The notes under the pieces: model-generated | Databases searched by the model: none | What the model saw: the letters and a program-made list of their open reading frames with translations, nothing else | What the model was told of the DNA's origin: nothing | Shown: piece after piece, positions 34,391-42,356 of the stretch | Numbering within the stretch: position 1 is the first letter of the stretch | How the letters are laid out: the number at the start of each line of letters is the position of its first letter | Made by a program: the position numbers and the translations under genes | From: Amycolatopsis viridis | Lineage (GTDB): Bacteria; Actinomycetota; Actinomycetes; Mycobacteriales; Pseudonocardiaceae | Length of the DNA: 64,000 nucleotides | Assembly (NCBI RefSeq): GCF_011758765.1 | Contig: NZ_JAANOU010000001.1 | Span: 124,001 to 188,000 of the forward strand | Reading direction: 5' to 3'

Positions 34391-34993
34391 ATGACCCGAG
34401 CTGCGGACTCGGTGGGTGAGTCGGTCAAGGCCGGCTTGCTCGGCCTGAGCAAGCGGGCCGTCGAGGTCGGCAAGGCAGGGGCCGAGGTGACGGCGCAGGC
34501 TGCCCAGGCCGCCGAGAAACGGCTGTCCGAGAGCACCGAGGAGGCTCGCCGGGAAGCCGCCCGGCGCGGCCGTCAGGCGCGCAAGGACCTGACCAGGGCG
34601 AGCAAGCAGGCGCGCAAGGAGGCCGCGGAGCGGCTGGCCGAGCTGCGCAAGCCGGGCCGCAAGGCGCGCAAGGCCGCCTTCCAGGCCGCGAAGGCCGCCG
34701 GCGAGTCGAAGCGCGCGGCCAAGAAGGAGTTCAAGCAGGCCAGGAAGGACTTCCGGGCCGCGCTGGAGGAGGCGAAGCTCGCCGCCAAGGGCGCGCGCAG
34801 GCGCCGCAGGTGGCCGCTCTTCCTGGTGCTGGGCGTCGTCGCCGCCGCGGGTGCCGCGGTCGCGCTGCGGAGCAAGCAGGAGCCGGCGGTGGCCACGGAG
34901 CCGCCGAAGGCCGCGCCCAAGCCGGTCAACCCGGAGTCGACGACGAACGGCCAGCACGCGCCGAGCCCGTCGCCCGCGGAGAAGCAGAACTAG
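34391..34993 (+). CDS. Ala/Lys/Arg-rich coiled-coil membrane protein
   Basis: 200 residues. Residues 25-135 are almost entirely Ala, Lys, Arg and Glu with long heptad-like helix potential, resembling histone-like or apolipoprotein-like tails. One transmembrane helix (about 140-160) follows, then a Pro-rich tail. Could tether DNA or a membrane-proximal complex through its basic helix; that is inference only. Ends before two stacked hairpin terminators. Not recognised as a named family. Confidence 0.8.
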   Translation: MTRAADSVGESVKAGLLGLSKRAVEVGKAGAEVTAQAAQAAEKRLSESTEEARREAARRGRQARKDLTRASKQARKEAAERLAELRKPGRKARKAAFQAAKAAGESKRAAKKEFKQARKDFRAALEEAKLAAKGARRRRRWPLFLVLGVVAAAGAAVALRSKQEPAVATEPPKAAPKPVNPESTTNGQHAPSPSPAEKQN

Positions 34994-35004
34994 ACCCGGT
35001 CTCC

Positions 35005-35041
35005 GGAGGTGCCGTTCGTCCCTGGGACGGGCGGCACCTCC
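35005..35041 (+). terminator. Hairpin terminator
   Basis: Ten-base perfect outer stem GGAGGTGCCG with CGGCACCTCC and an inner CGTCC/GGACG-like stem, just after the coiled-coil gene stop. Confidence 0.75.
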
Positions 35042-35079
35042 GCGCGCCCGCCCGGTGGGTTCCGCCCCCGGACAAGCGA

Positions 35080-35119
35080 ACGGCCGCTCCCCCGGTCGTA
35101 CCTCCGGGAGAACGGCCGT
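35080..35119 (-). terminator. Hairpin terminator facing the convergent gene
   Basis: Stem ACGGCCG with CGGCCGT plus an inner CTCCC/GGGAG stem. Located just past the stop of the minus-strand DUF6918-like gene; with the hairpin before it, it insulates two convergent genes. Confidence 0.7.
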
Positions 35120-35135
35120 GTGCGCCGTGCCTGGA

Positions 35136-35588
35136 TCAGGCGGCGGCCGCGTGCTTGTCGATCAGCTTGCCCAGGCGGGGCAGCGCCTCCTCGACGTTCT
35201 TCTTGCCGTTCGGGCGCAGCTTCTCGTACACCTTCTTGATGCTCTCGCGGCTGCTCCGGGCGGCGCGCGCGTCGGTCACGCCCAGCAGCGCGTCCGCGGC
35301 CTCCGAGCCACGACCGGACAGGTAGGCGCCGAAGTCGCCCCCGCCCTGGCCCTTGAAGTCGGCGTAGAACGGCTCGAGCGCGGCGGCGAAGTCGTCGAGC
35401 AGGCTGTCCACGGCGGAGCCGATGATGCCCGGCTTGATCTTCTTGACCGCGGCGAAGCCGGTCTTGATGACGGCGCCGGACACGCCGCCCTTGTCCGAGA
35501 CCTCTTCGTCGACCAGCGTCTCCAGGTCGCTCACGACGGCCGGACGCCTGCTGGAGTCGAGCAGGATTTCCTTGAGGGTGTCAGCCAC
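35136..35588 (-). CDS. DUF6918-like protein
   Basis: 150 residues, mostly helical, no signal peptide or membrane segment. It opens MADTLKEILLDSSRRPAVVSD and contains LVDEEVSDKGGVSGAVIKTG and a Lys-rich C-terminus, the pattern of the actinobacterial DUF6918 proteins. Members are abundant cytosolic proteins of unknown function. Monocistronic between two hairpins and a 159-base upstream region. Confidence 0.8.
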   Translation of the reverse strand: MADTLKEILLDSSRRPAVVSDLETLVDEEVSDKGGVSGAVIKTGFAAVKKIKPGIIGSAVDSLLDDFAAALEPFYADFKGQGGGDFGAYLSGRGSEAADALLGVTDARAARSSRESIKKVYEKLRPNGKKNVEEALPRLGKLIDKHAAAA

Positions 35589-35747
35589 GAATGTCTGTCC
35601 TTCTTCACATCGAGGTACACGGGGGCTCTCGCAGCCCGTGGCACGCCCGTGCGGCCGCAGTCTCGACCGATCGCGTGCTGGTCCTCCCCGGCTGCGAGGT
35701 GCGATCAGAGTAATACAAGATCAACTTGACACTGCACCCCGGCGGTC

Positions 35748-36251
35748 CTAAAGCCGGGCGATCGCCTGCCGGGCAACGGATCTCGCCTTTACCGTCTGCT
35801 GCTGGTTGGTGGTCACGATGACGGCGGTACCGCCCTTGGCCACGGCATATACCGCGCCGTCCGGCTTCGTACCGTAACCACCCTGCCACCCCGGGGGATC
35901 TTCGGCGGGGTTGCTGGTGTCCACCGGCGCAGCCTGGTCGACCAGTCCCTTCGCCACGGCCGGATCACCGGTGTAGACGCGCACGGACAGCTGGAGCTTG
36001 CCGGAGAGCGCGTAGAAGAAGCACGCCGGGTGCGGCTCGTCGGCCGAGACCTCGACCTTCGACACGTGCTGGCCGTTGGCGTCCGCGACGAACGAGGTCT
36101 CCAGGTACGGGCACGTCCCGACACGCGCGGGTGCCGGCGCGGGCGGCAACGCCGCGGCCGTTGTGGACGGGGTGGAAGGCGCGGGAGCGGGCTGTGCGGC
36201 GCAGCCGGCCAGCACGGCGGCCGCGAACAGGGCGGGCAGTACTCGTCGCAT
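35748..36251 (-). CDS. DUF2020-type lipoprotein
   Basis: 167 residues. Lipoprotein signal ends in the lipobox VLAGC (Cys17); a Pro/Ala/Thr linker follows, then a compact domain with CPYLETSFVADANGQ and HPACFFY, matching the DUF2020 family of actinobacterial lipoproteins. Surface-exposed, function unknown. Divergent from the M14 carboxypeptidase gene. Confidence 0.82.
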   Translation of the reverse strand: MRRVLPALFAAAVLAGCAAQPAPAPSTPSTTAAALPPAPAPARVGTCPYLETSFVADANGQHVSKVEVSADEPHPACFFYALSGKLQLSVRVYTGDPAVAKGLVDQAAPVDTSNPAEDPPGWQGGYGTKPDGAVYAVAKGGTAVIVTTNQQQTVKARSVARQAIARL

Positions 36252-36350
36252 GACCCGATCAGTGAACCATCCCGCGTCCGCCGGGTTGTGGTGGGCGCGC
36301 CGCTGCCGCAGGGTAGAAGCAACTACTCTTCGTGTTCACTCGGAGGCGAA

Positions 36351-37373
36351 ATGTATCCACGGCGGGCCGCCGGCATCGTGCTGGCCCTGGTGACCGGAGC
36401 AGCCTTGCTGGCGGGGCCCGCACCCGCGCGGGCGGCGCCGGCCGACTTCCCGGCCGGCGACGAGGGCTACCACACCTACGCCGAGGTCACGGCGGAGCTG
36501 GAGAAGGCGGTCGCGAACCACCCGGACCTCGCCGCGTTGTCCAGCGTCGGCAAGTCCTACGAGGGCCGCGAGCTGACCGCGGTGAAGATCAGCGACCACG
36601 TCTCCGCCGACGAGGGCGAGCCCGAGGTGCTGTTCACCTGCAACCAGCACGCGCGCGAGCACCTGACCACCGAGATGTGCCTGCACATCGTGCAGCGCCT
36701 CACCAGCGGTTACGCGACCGATCCGAACATCCGGTCGCTGGTCGACGGCCACGTGATCTGGGTGATCCCCAACGTCAACCCGGACGGCTCGGAGTTCGAC
36801 ATCTCGGGCGGCGGGTACCAGTACTGGCGCAAGAACCGCAGGCCGGTCGAAGGCAGCAGGTCGGTGGGGACGGATCTCAACCGCAACTGGGGGTACAAGT
36901 GGGGGTGCTGTGACGGCTCCAGCACCAGCCCGTCGTCGGAGACCTACCGCGGCCCCTCCGCGTTCTCCGAGCCCGAGACACGGGCTGTGTCGCGGTTCGT
37001 GGACTCCCGGGCGCCGCGGATCAAGGCGCACATCGACTTCCACACCTACGCCGAGCTGGTGCTGTGGCCGTTCGGGCACACCAAGGACGACACCACCGAG
37101 GGCATGACGGCCGAGGAGAACGCGCGGTTGCGCGACGTCGGACAGCGGATGGCCGCGACCAACGGGTACACCGCGCAGCAGTCCAGCGACCTCTACCTCA
37201 CCGACGGCGACATCAACGACTGGATGTGGGGCAGCCACAAGATCCTCACCTACACCTTCGAGATGTACCCGACCGGCCCGTTCCCCGGCTTCTACCCGCC
37301 GGACGAGGACATCGCACGGGAGACCACCCGCAACGACGCGGCGGTGGACATCCTGATCGGCGAGGCTCGCTAG
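36351..37373 (+). CDS. Secreted M14 zinc carboxypeptidase
   Basis: 340 residues with a Sec signal peptide ending near ARA-APA (about residue 28). Zinc ligands are His100 and Glu103 in NQHAREH and His231 in DFHTY; catalytic Glu304 is in FEMYP; substrate-binding KNRRP and DLNRNWGYKWG are typical of actinobacterial extracellular carboxypeptidases. It trims C-terminal residues from peptides outside the cell. ATG preceded by GGAGGCGA. Confidence 0.93.
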   Translation: MYPRRAAGIVLALVTGAALLAGPAPARAAPADFPAGDEGYHTYAEVTAELEKAVANHPDLAALSSVGKSYEGRELTAVKISDHVSADEGEPEVLFTCNQHAREHLTTEMCLHIVQRLTSGYATDPNIRSLVDGHVIWVIPNVNPDGSEFDISGGGYQYWRKNRRPVEGSRSVGTDLNRNWGYKWGCCDGSSTSPSSETYRGPSAFSEPETRAVSRFVDSRAPRIKAHIDFHTYAELVLWPFGHTKDDTTEGMTAEENARLRDVGQRMAATNGYTAQQSSDLYLTDGDINDWMWGSHKILTYTFEMYPTGPFPGFYPPDEDIARETTRNDAAVDILIGEAR

Positions 37374-37406
37374 ACAATCGGTCCACGGTCTGTACATCAT
37401 GCCCAG

Positions 37407-38096
37407 GTGACCGATGCCGATGCGGTGCTCGCCGCGCTCCGTCCCGTGCTCGACGGCCTCGCGGCCACCTTCGGCAGCAACTGCGAGGTCGTCCTGCACG
37501 ACTACCGGCGGCCGGAGGGGTCCGTCGTGGCGGTCGCGGGCGAGGTCACCGGGCGGGCGCCAGGTGGGGCGATGAGCGAGCTCGGGCTGAGCCTGCTCAA
37601 GCAGGGCCGGGACGCGCGGGACCAGATCAACTACGTGACGCGGACACCGGCCGGGCGGGTGGTCAAGGCATCCACGATGCTGCTGCGCGACGGCGACGGC
37701 GAGGTGTTCGGGGCGCTGTGCGTGAACGTGGACGTGACGGATCTGCGGCACGCCGCGGTGCTGTTGGGCGAGCTGGCGGCGGTGAACGCCCTGCCCGACG
37801 CGACGACGACGTTCACCAACGACGTCGGGCAGCTGATTCGCGCGGTGGTCGCCGAGGAGGAGCTGAGGCTCGGCAGGCCGGTGAGCCGGATGACGCGCGC
37901 CGAGCGGCTGGAGCTGTTCCGCGCCCTGGACGAACGGGGCCTGTTCACGCTGCAGAAGGCGGTGCCCGAGGTGGCGTCCGCGCTCGGCATTTCGCGCGCG
38001 TCGGCGTACAACCACCTGGCCGAGATCAGGTCTTCGGCGGCAGGCCGAAGACGTTCCACGGCGGACGCGGGGCGTCCAGGGATTCGGCGTCGGTGA
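37407..38096 (+). CDS. YheO/DauR-like PAS-HTH regulator
   Basis: 229 residues: N-terminal YheO-type PAS domain (NCEVVLHDYRRPEGSVVAVAG, then FGALCVNVDVTDL) and a C-terminal HTH_22-like helix-turn-helix (EVASALGISRASAYNHLAEIR). Members such as DauR control D-amino-acid or related catabolic genes. GTG start two bases after the expected transcription start from TACATC. Its last 71 bases overlap the convergent spermidine-synthase-like gene, an unusually long tail overlap. Confidence 0.85.
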   Translation: MTDADAVLAALRPVLDGLAATFGSNCEVVLHDYRRPEGSVVAVAGEVTGRAPGGAMSELGLSLLKQGRDARDQINYVTRTPAGRVVKASTMLLRDGDGEVFGALCVNVDVTDLRHAAVLLGELAAVNALPDATTTFTNDVGQLIRAVVAEEELRLGRPVSRMTRAERLELFRALDERGLFTLQKAVPEVASALGISRASAYNHLAEIRSSAAGRRRSTADAGRPGIRRR

Positions 38097-38916
38097 TCGC
38101 CTTGGCGTTGCCGCGGAAGTGTCCCAGGTCCTCGCCGGTGGTGACGCGGGCGGGAAACGCGGCCGAGGCGGCACGGCGGCTGATCGCGTCGACGGGCAGT
38201 TCCGCGCGCGAGGCGACGAGCACGAGGTTGCCGAAGCGGCGCCCGCGCAGCACGCCCGAGTCGGCGAGCATCACGACGTGCGGGAACACCGTGCCGATGG
38301 TGGCGACGACCCGGCGGGCGAACTTCAGGCCCGGCCCGTCCGCGACGTTGATCAGGTAGGTGCCGGCGGGTTTGAGGACCCGGGCGACATCGGTGGTGAA
38401 CTCCAGCGTCGCGACGTCCCCCGGCATCTGCGCGCGCTGGAACACGTCGGCGACGACGAGATCAGCGGAGGCATCGCGCCGGGTGGCGACGCCCGCACGA
38501 CCGTCGGAGATGCGCACCCGGAGGTTCGGGACGCTGCGCAGGTCCAGCTGCTCCCGGACGAGGTCGATGAGCGGCTCGTCCGCGTCGAACACGAGCTGTC
38601 TGCTGCCCGGCCGGGTGGCCGCGACGTACCGCGGCACGGTGCAACCGGCGCCACCGAGGTGCACCGCGTCGAGCGGGCCGTCGTCCAGGCAGTCGATCAC
38701 GTCACCGATGCGCCGGACGTACTCGAACTCGAGGTGCGCCGGATCGTCGAGGTCCACATAGGACTGGGCCACCTCGTCGACGGTCAGGAGCCAGGCATTG
38801 GCCCGGTCGGCATCGGCAAGCAGCTCAGCCACCCCGAAGCGAACCGGGTAGCGGCCCGGAACCGGACGAGCGGCACCCCGCCTGCGATTCGTGCCCCTGC
38901 TTGCCATCAACGCCAC
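38026..38916 (-). CDS. Spermidine synthase-like methyltransferase-fold protein
   Basis: 296 residues with the polyamine-synthase Rossmann fold: DAVHLGGAGCTVPRYV is the nucleotide-binding motif, VFDADEPLIDLVRE the acidic loop, and SADLVVADVFQRAQMPGDVAT the catalytic-region equivalent. Actinobacterial members of this fused/short group are usually annotated spermidine synthase, but the aminopropyl-acceptor residues are weakly conserved and the true reaction may differ. An alternative ATG is nine bases downstream. Confidence 0.8.
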   Translation of the reverse strand: MALMASRGTNRRRGAARPVPGRYPVRFGVAELLADADRANAWLLTVDEVAQSYVDLDDPAHLEFEYVRRIGDVIDCLDDGPLDAVHLGGAGCTVPRYVAATRPGSRQLVFDADEPLIDLVREQLDLRSVPNLRVRISDGRAGVATRRDASADLVVADVFQRAQMPGDVATLEFTTDVARVLKPAGTYLINVADGPGLKFARRVVATIGTVFPHVVMLADSGVLRGRRFGNLVLVASRAELPVDAISRRAASAAFPARVTTGEDLGHFRGNAKAITDAESLDAPRPPWNVFGLPPKT

Positions 38917-39260
38917 TCTACGTGAGCGCGAACCCAGGTCCTTCAGTCGCTCATGACGGCCCGGTCTGGTCAGGGGACAGTCGATCAGCCACCGGTACCC
39001 ATCTCCACCGGGCGATCAAACAGATGCAAGAACGTTAGCCGGAATCCATCCGGTGACGATCAATACGACGACACCGCTGCACGCCATTTCCACAGGGCGA
39101 TGGATTCAAACGACCAGTCCCTCGTGAGAGGTGGTCAAAGCACTTCGGGAACAACCTCACCGACGTCATGGACGCCATGGACAAAGCCGTTGCGCATTGT
39201 GGTTTCGTGCGACGAAGCGGCCACCCAATATCTGGGCAAGTTCGTCCAGCGGGATGTGGC
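38917..39260. other. Intergenic stretch, no gene recognised
   Basis: 344 bases between two minus-strand genes. No convincing reading frame or RNA gene. It has lower codon-like regularity than its flanks and two imperfect copies of a CCAT(C/T)TCCAC(C/A)GGGCGAT motif at about 38998 and 39085. It may be decayed sequence. Confidence 0.4.
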
Positions 39261-40427
39261 TCAGCGTGCGATCGCCGCCTTGGCGCGCGCGTCGAGCAGT
39301 CCTGAGCAGACGGCCAGGGCCAGCCCCGTGGCGGCCAGTACCGCGCCGACCGCGTTGGGACCGCTGTAGCCGTATCCGGCTCTGATCACCATGCCGCCGA
39401 GGAAGGCGCCGAGCGCGTTGGCGATGTTGAAGGCCGACAGGTTCAGCGCGGAGGCAAGGGTGGGGGCACCTGTGGCCTTGTCCAGGATGCGCATCTGCAG
39501 TGCCGGGACGGTCGCGAACCCGAACAGCCCCAGCAGGAACAAGGTGCAGACGGCGAGGACCTTGCTGTGCGCCGTCATCACGAACAGGGTCAGCACGATG
39601 GTCAACCCGGCCAGGAACACGTACAGGCTCGGCATGAGCCGCCGCCCCGCGAACCGGCCCGACACCAGGTTGCCGGTGGCCATGCCCAGCCCGAAAACGA
39701 CCATCAGCGGCGTCATGCTGGACTCGCTGAAGCCCGCAACCGTGGTCATCATCGGCGTGACATAGGTGAAGGAGGCGAAGACACCGCCGAAGCCCGCCGT
39801 CGTCACCGCCATCGCGAGCCAGACCTGTGGTCGCCGCAGCGTCGCCAGTTCCGAACGCAGTCCCGTCTCGTCCTCGGGCCGCAGGCGGCGCGGGACCAAC
39901 GCGGCGATGCCCGCCATCGACAGCGCGCCCAACGCCGCGATCGCCCAGAACGTGGCCCGCCAGCCCGCGGCCTGCCCCAGCCAGGTCACCAGCGGCACTC
40001 CGGCCACGTTAGCCATGGTGAACCCGCCGAACATCACCGACATCGCGCTGGCACGCCGTTCCGGCGGGACGAGCTGCGCCGCGACCACCGACCCGACCCC
40101 GAACAGCGCACCCTGCGGCACGCCCGCGACCACCCTGGCCGCCAGCAGCAGGCCATAGCCGGAGGCGACCGCCGACAGGGCGCTGCCCGCCACCAGCAGC
40201 GCAGCGACGATCATCAACGTCGTGCGGCGCGGCAGCCGGGCCGAAGCGGCGGTGAGCAGCGGCGCCCCGACGATCACACCGGCGGCGTACGCGGTGATCA
40301 GGCCCCCCGCGTCCGGGATCGACACCCCGACCCCCTGGGCGACCTGCGGCAACAGCCCCATGATCGCGAACTCCGAGGTCCCCACCCCGAACGCCGTGAC
40401 GGCCAGGGCCAACAAAGCCAACGGCAT
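39261..40427 (-). CDS. MFS transporter (DHA1 drug/sugar efflux type)
   Basis: 388 residues, about 12 transmembrane helices, in the plasma membrane. The opening GVGTSEFAIMGLLPQVAQ and motif A-like ASARLPRRTTLM match the arabinose-efflux/DHA1 group. Divergent from an AraC-type regulator with a 104-base shared promoter region, which suggests regulated drug or metabolite export. Substrate unknown. Confidence 0.9.
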   Translation of the reverse strand: MPLALLALAVTAFGVGTSEFAIMGLLPQVAQGVGVSIPDAGGLITAYAAGVIVGAPLLTAASARLPRRTTLMIVAALLVAGSALSAVASGYGLLLAARVVAGVPQGALFGVGSVVAAQLVPPERRASAMSVMFGGFTMANVAGVPLVTWLGQAAGWRATFWAIAALGALSMAGIAALVPRRLRPEDETGLRSELATLRRPQVWLAMAVTTAGFGGVFASFTYVTPMMTTVAGFSESSMTPLMVVFGLGMATGNLVSGRFAGRRLMPSLYVFLAGLTIVLTLFVMTAHSKVLAVCTLFLLGLFGFATVPALQMRILDKATGAPTLASALNLSAFNIANALGAFLGGMVIRAGYGYSGPNAVGAVLAATGLALAVCSGLLDARAKAAIAR

Positions 40428-40531
40428 GGCGCCGCACTCCTCACCTGACGGGAAACACCGGTGCCCAGCCTGATCGGCGAACCACCGGAGGCGTGAGTGG
40501 CTGAAACGCCAATGTGGGATAGATTTCCGCC

Positions 40532-41497
40532 ATGAGGCGCGTGGGGGTACTGGTCACCGAACAGGTCCGCGTGTTCGACTACGCCGTGGCCACCGAGGTC
40601 TGGGGACTCGACCGGACCGCCCGCGGCGTCCCCCGGTTCGAGCTGCGCACCTGCGGGCCGCACCGCTCCACGGTCCCCATGACCCCGGGCGTGACCTGCG
40701 TTCCCGACTACGGTCTGGACGGCCTGGACGAGTGCGACCTGGTCGTCGTGCCCGGTGTCCAGCACCCCACGGCGCCCGTCCATCCGCAGGTTCGGGCCGC
40801 GCTGCGCGCCGCCCACGCACGCGGCGCCACCGTGGCGTCCCTGTGCTCGGGTGCGTTCCTGCTGGCCGCCGCCGGCCTGCTGGACGGCCGCCGCGCCACC
40901 GCGCACTGGCTGGACGCCGAGGAACTCGCGCGCCGCCACCCCGACGTGATCGTGGACCCCAACGTCCTGTTCGTCGGGGACGGGGCCGTATGGACCTCGG
41001 CGGGCGTGGCCGCCGGCATCGACCTGTGCCTGCACCTGGTCCGCCACGACCACGGCGCCGCCGCCGCGGCCGAGATCGCCCGCACCATGGTCACCGCACC
41101 CTTCCGGACCGGCGGACAGGCACAGTTCATCACCCGCCCCATCCCGGCCGCCCAGGGCCAGATCGACGACCTGTCAAAGCTACGCGAACGAGTTCTCACC
41201 GACCTGGCCCACCCGTGGACCGTCACGGAAATGGCGGACCTGGCGCGCATGTCCGAGCGCAGTTTCGCCCGCCGCTTCGTTCAGTCCACCGGCGGCACCC
41301 CGCTGCAGTGGCTCCTGACCCAGCGTGTCCTGGCCGCCCAACACCTCCTGGAGGTCAGCGACCTGCCCATCACCGCCATCGCCCGCCGCTGCGGCTTCGG
41401 CACTGCCCTCACCATGCGCCACCACTTCACCCGCCACGTCGGCCTGCCACCCCGCGACTACCGCCAAGCCTTCGGCCACACCCGCGACGACGATTGA
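40532..41497 (+). CDS. AraC-family regulator with DJ-1/PfpI-like N-terminal domain
   Basis: 321 residues: class I amidotransferase/DJ-1-like domain at about 1-190 with the nucleophile-elbow Cys in SLCSGAF, and a C-terminal AraC double helix-turn-helix (TVTEMADLARMSERSFARRF; ITAIARRCGFGTALTMRHHF). Related regulators (GlxA/FtrA group) sense small metabolites. A TAGATT -10 ends seven bases before the ATG, so the transcript is probably leaderless. Likely controls the divergent MFS exporter. Confidence 0.9.
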   Translation: MRRVGVLVTEQVRVFDYAVATEVWGLDRTARGVPRFELRTCGPHRSTVPMTPGVTCVPDYGLDGLDECDLVVVPGVQHPTAPVHPQVRAALRAAHARGATVASLCSGAFLLAAAGLLDGRRATAHWLDAEELARRHPDVIVDPNVLFVGDGAVWTSAGVAAGIDLCLHLVRHDHGAAAAAEIARTMVTAPFRTGGQAQFITRPIPAAQGQIDDLSKLRERVLTDLAHPWTVTEMADLARMSERSFARRFVQSTGGTPLQWLLTQRVLAAQHLLEVSDLPITAIARRCGFGTALTMRHHFTRHVGLPPRDYRQAFGHTRDDD

Positions 41498-41905
41498 CCA
41501 GACCAAGCTGCGAGAGGTCGAGCGCCAGCGCCGCCGCCTCACCGAGCGCCTCACCGAGACCGACGAGGACCTCTCCGACAGCGCCCGGCTGATCGAAGCC
41601 TGTCTGAGGCTGCTGGAGAACCACCGCGAGCTGTACCGACGCTGCAACGAGGAGCAGCGTCGCCTGCTCAGCAAGCGATCTTCCACGCCATCTACATCGA
41701 AGACGAACAGGTCACCGACCACGAGCTCAAGGAGCCGTTCGCACGGTCCACGCCGCCCGGAGTGCCCGCCAGCGACCAACCCGATCCTGGTGCTACCGCG
41801 CCCCAGAACGCCGTCAGGGCCGTCTCCGCTACGGGAGACGGCCCTGCTTCGTCCTACGGCGTTGAGGTCCTACTAGGCCATTGGCGTGGCCCCATTTTCT
41901 TGTAA
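41498..41905 (+). pseudogene. Serine recombinase C-terminal fragment, frameshifted
   Basis: Directly after the AraC stop a new frame encodes a charged coiled coil (KLREVERQRRRLTERLTETD, then YRRCNEEQRRLL). After a one-base shift near 41673 the frame continues QAIFHAIYIEDEQVTDHELKEPF. This is the C-terminal end typical of large serine recombinases in actinobacteria. No start codon, no catalytic N-terminal domain and a frameshift: a relic of an integrated element, stopping at the edge of tRNA-Ala. Confidence 0.65.
41816..41845. terminator. Hairpin terminator beside tRNA-Ala
   Basis: Twelve-base perfect stem AGGGCCGTCTCC with GGAGACGGCCCT and a six-base loop. Positioned downstream of tRNA-Ala on the minus strand and within the recombinase remnant. 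Confidence 0.75.
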
Positions 41906-41915
41906 GCCTCCAAGG

Positions 41916-41988
41916 TGGAGCTGAGGGGAATCGAACCCCTGACCTCTGCCTTGCAAAAGCAGCGCTCTACCAATTGAGCTACAGCCCC
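41916..41988 (-). tRNA. tRNA-Ala (anticodon TGC)
   Basis: 73-nt cloverleaf. Acceptor GGGGCTG pairs with CAGCTCC through one G-T pair; D arm TAGCTCAATTGGTAGAGC, anticodon loop TTTGCAA, T arm GGGGTTCGATTCCCC. No encoded CCA. The neighbouring DLW-39 gene is the usual one, but tRNA-Ile is 8.3 kb away. Confidence 0.96.
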
Positions 41989-42017
41989 GCGCACGGGCCG
42001 TCCAGCCCGTGGGAAGT

Positions 42018-42206
42018 TCAGTTGTTCGTGCCTGCTTCGGCGGCCTTCGCCGGGGTGTTGCCGTTCGTCGAGACCGCGGCCAGCGGGCGCTCGGTCGGGG
42101 CGGTGGCCTCACGCCACAGGTCGGCCTCGGCCTTGGCGTCCTTGTTGCGCTTGATCACGAACAGCACACCACCCGCAACGACTGCGAGCGCCAACAGCTT
42201 CTTCAC
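42018..42206 (-). CDS. DLW-39 family small membrane protein
   Basis: 62 residues: a hydrophobic helix right at the N-terminus (KKLLALAVVAGGVLFVI), then a basic stretch and the hallmark DLWREAT segment. Such proteins are found next to gyrA and tRNA-Ala/Ile in actinobacteria; function unknown. The GTG start follows AGAGGGG; a longer in-frame start gives an unlikely N-terminal extension. Confidence 0.85.
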   Translation of the reverse strand: MKKLLALAVVAGGVLFVIKRNKDAKAEADLWREATAPTERPLAAVSTNGNTPAKAAEAGTNN

Positions 42207-42301
42207 GTTCAGGCCCCTCTTAGACGGTCCATCAGACGTCACGATGCTACTGCACCGGGCCGGGCGCGGTTCGCGCGGTGCGCGCCCACCCGGCTGCGGC
42301 T

Positions 42302-42343
42302 GACGGCACGGCCCGCGTCACCAGGGGCGCGGGCCGTGCCGTC
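42302..42343 (-). terminator. Strong hairpin terminator
   Basis: Sixteen-base perfect stem GACGGCACGGCCCGCG and its complement with a ten-base loop, immediately after the stop of the methionine-synthase-like gene on the minus strand. Confidence 0.85.
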
Positions 42344-42356
42344 GGCTCGGCGGTGC

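Noticed and set aside
41498..41876. Intact small protein after the AraC gene
   Set aside because: The frame loses recombinase similarity after one base is skipped and the tail is out-of-frame composition; treated as a pseudogene.
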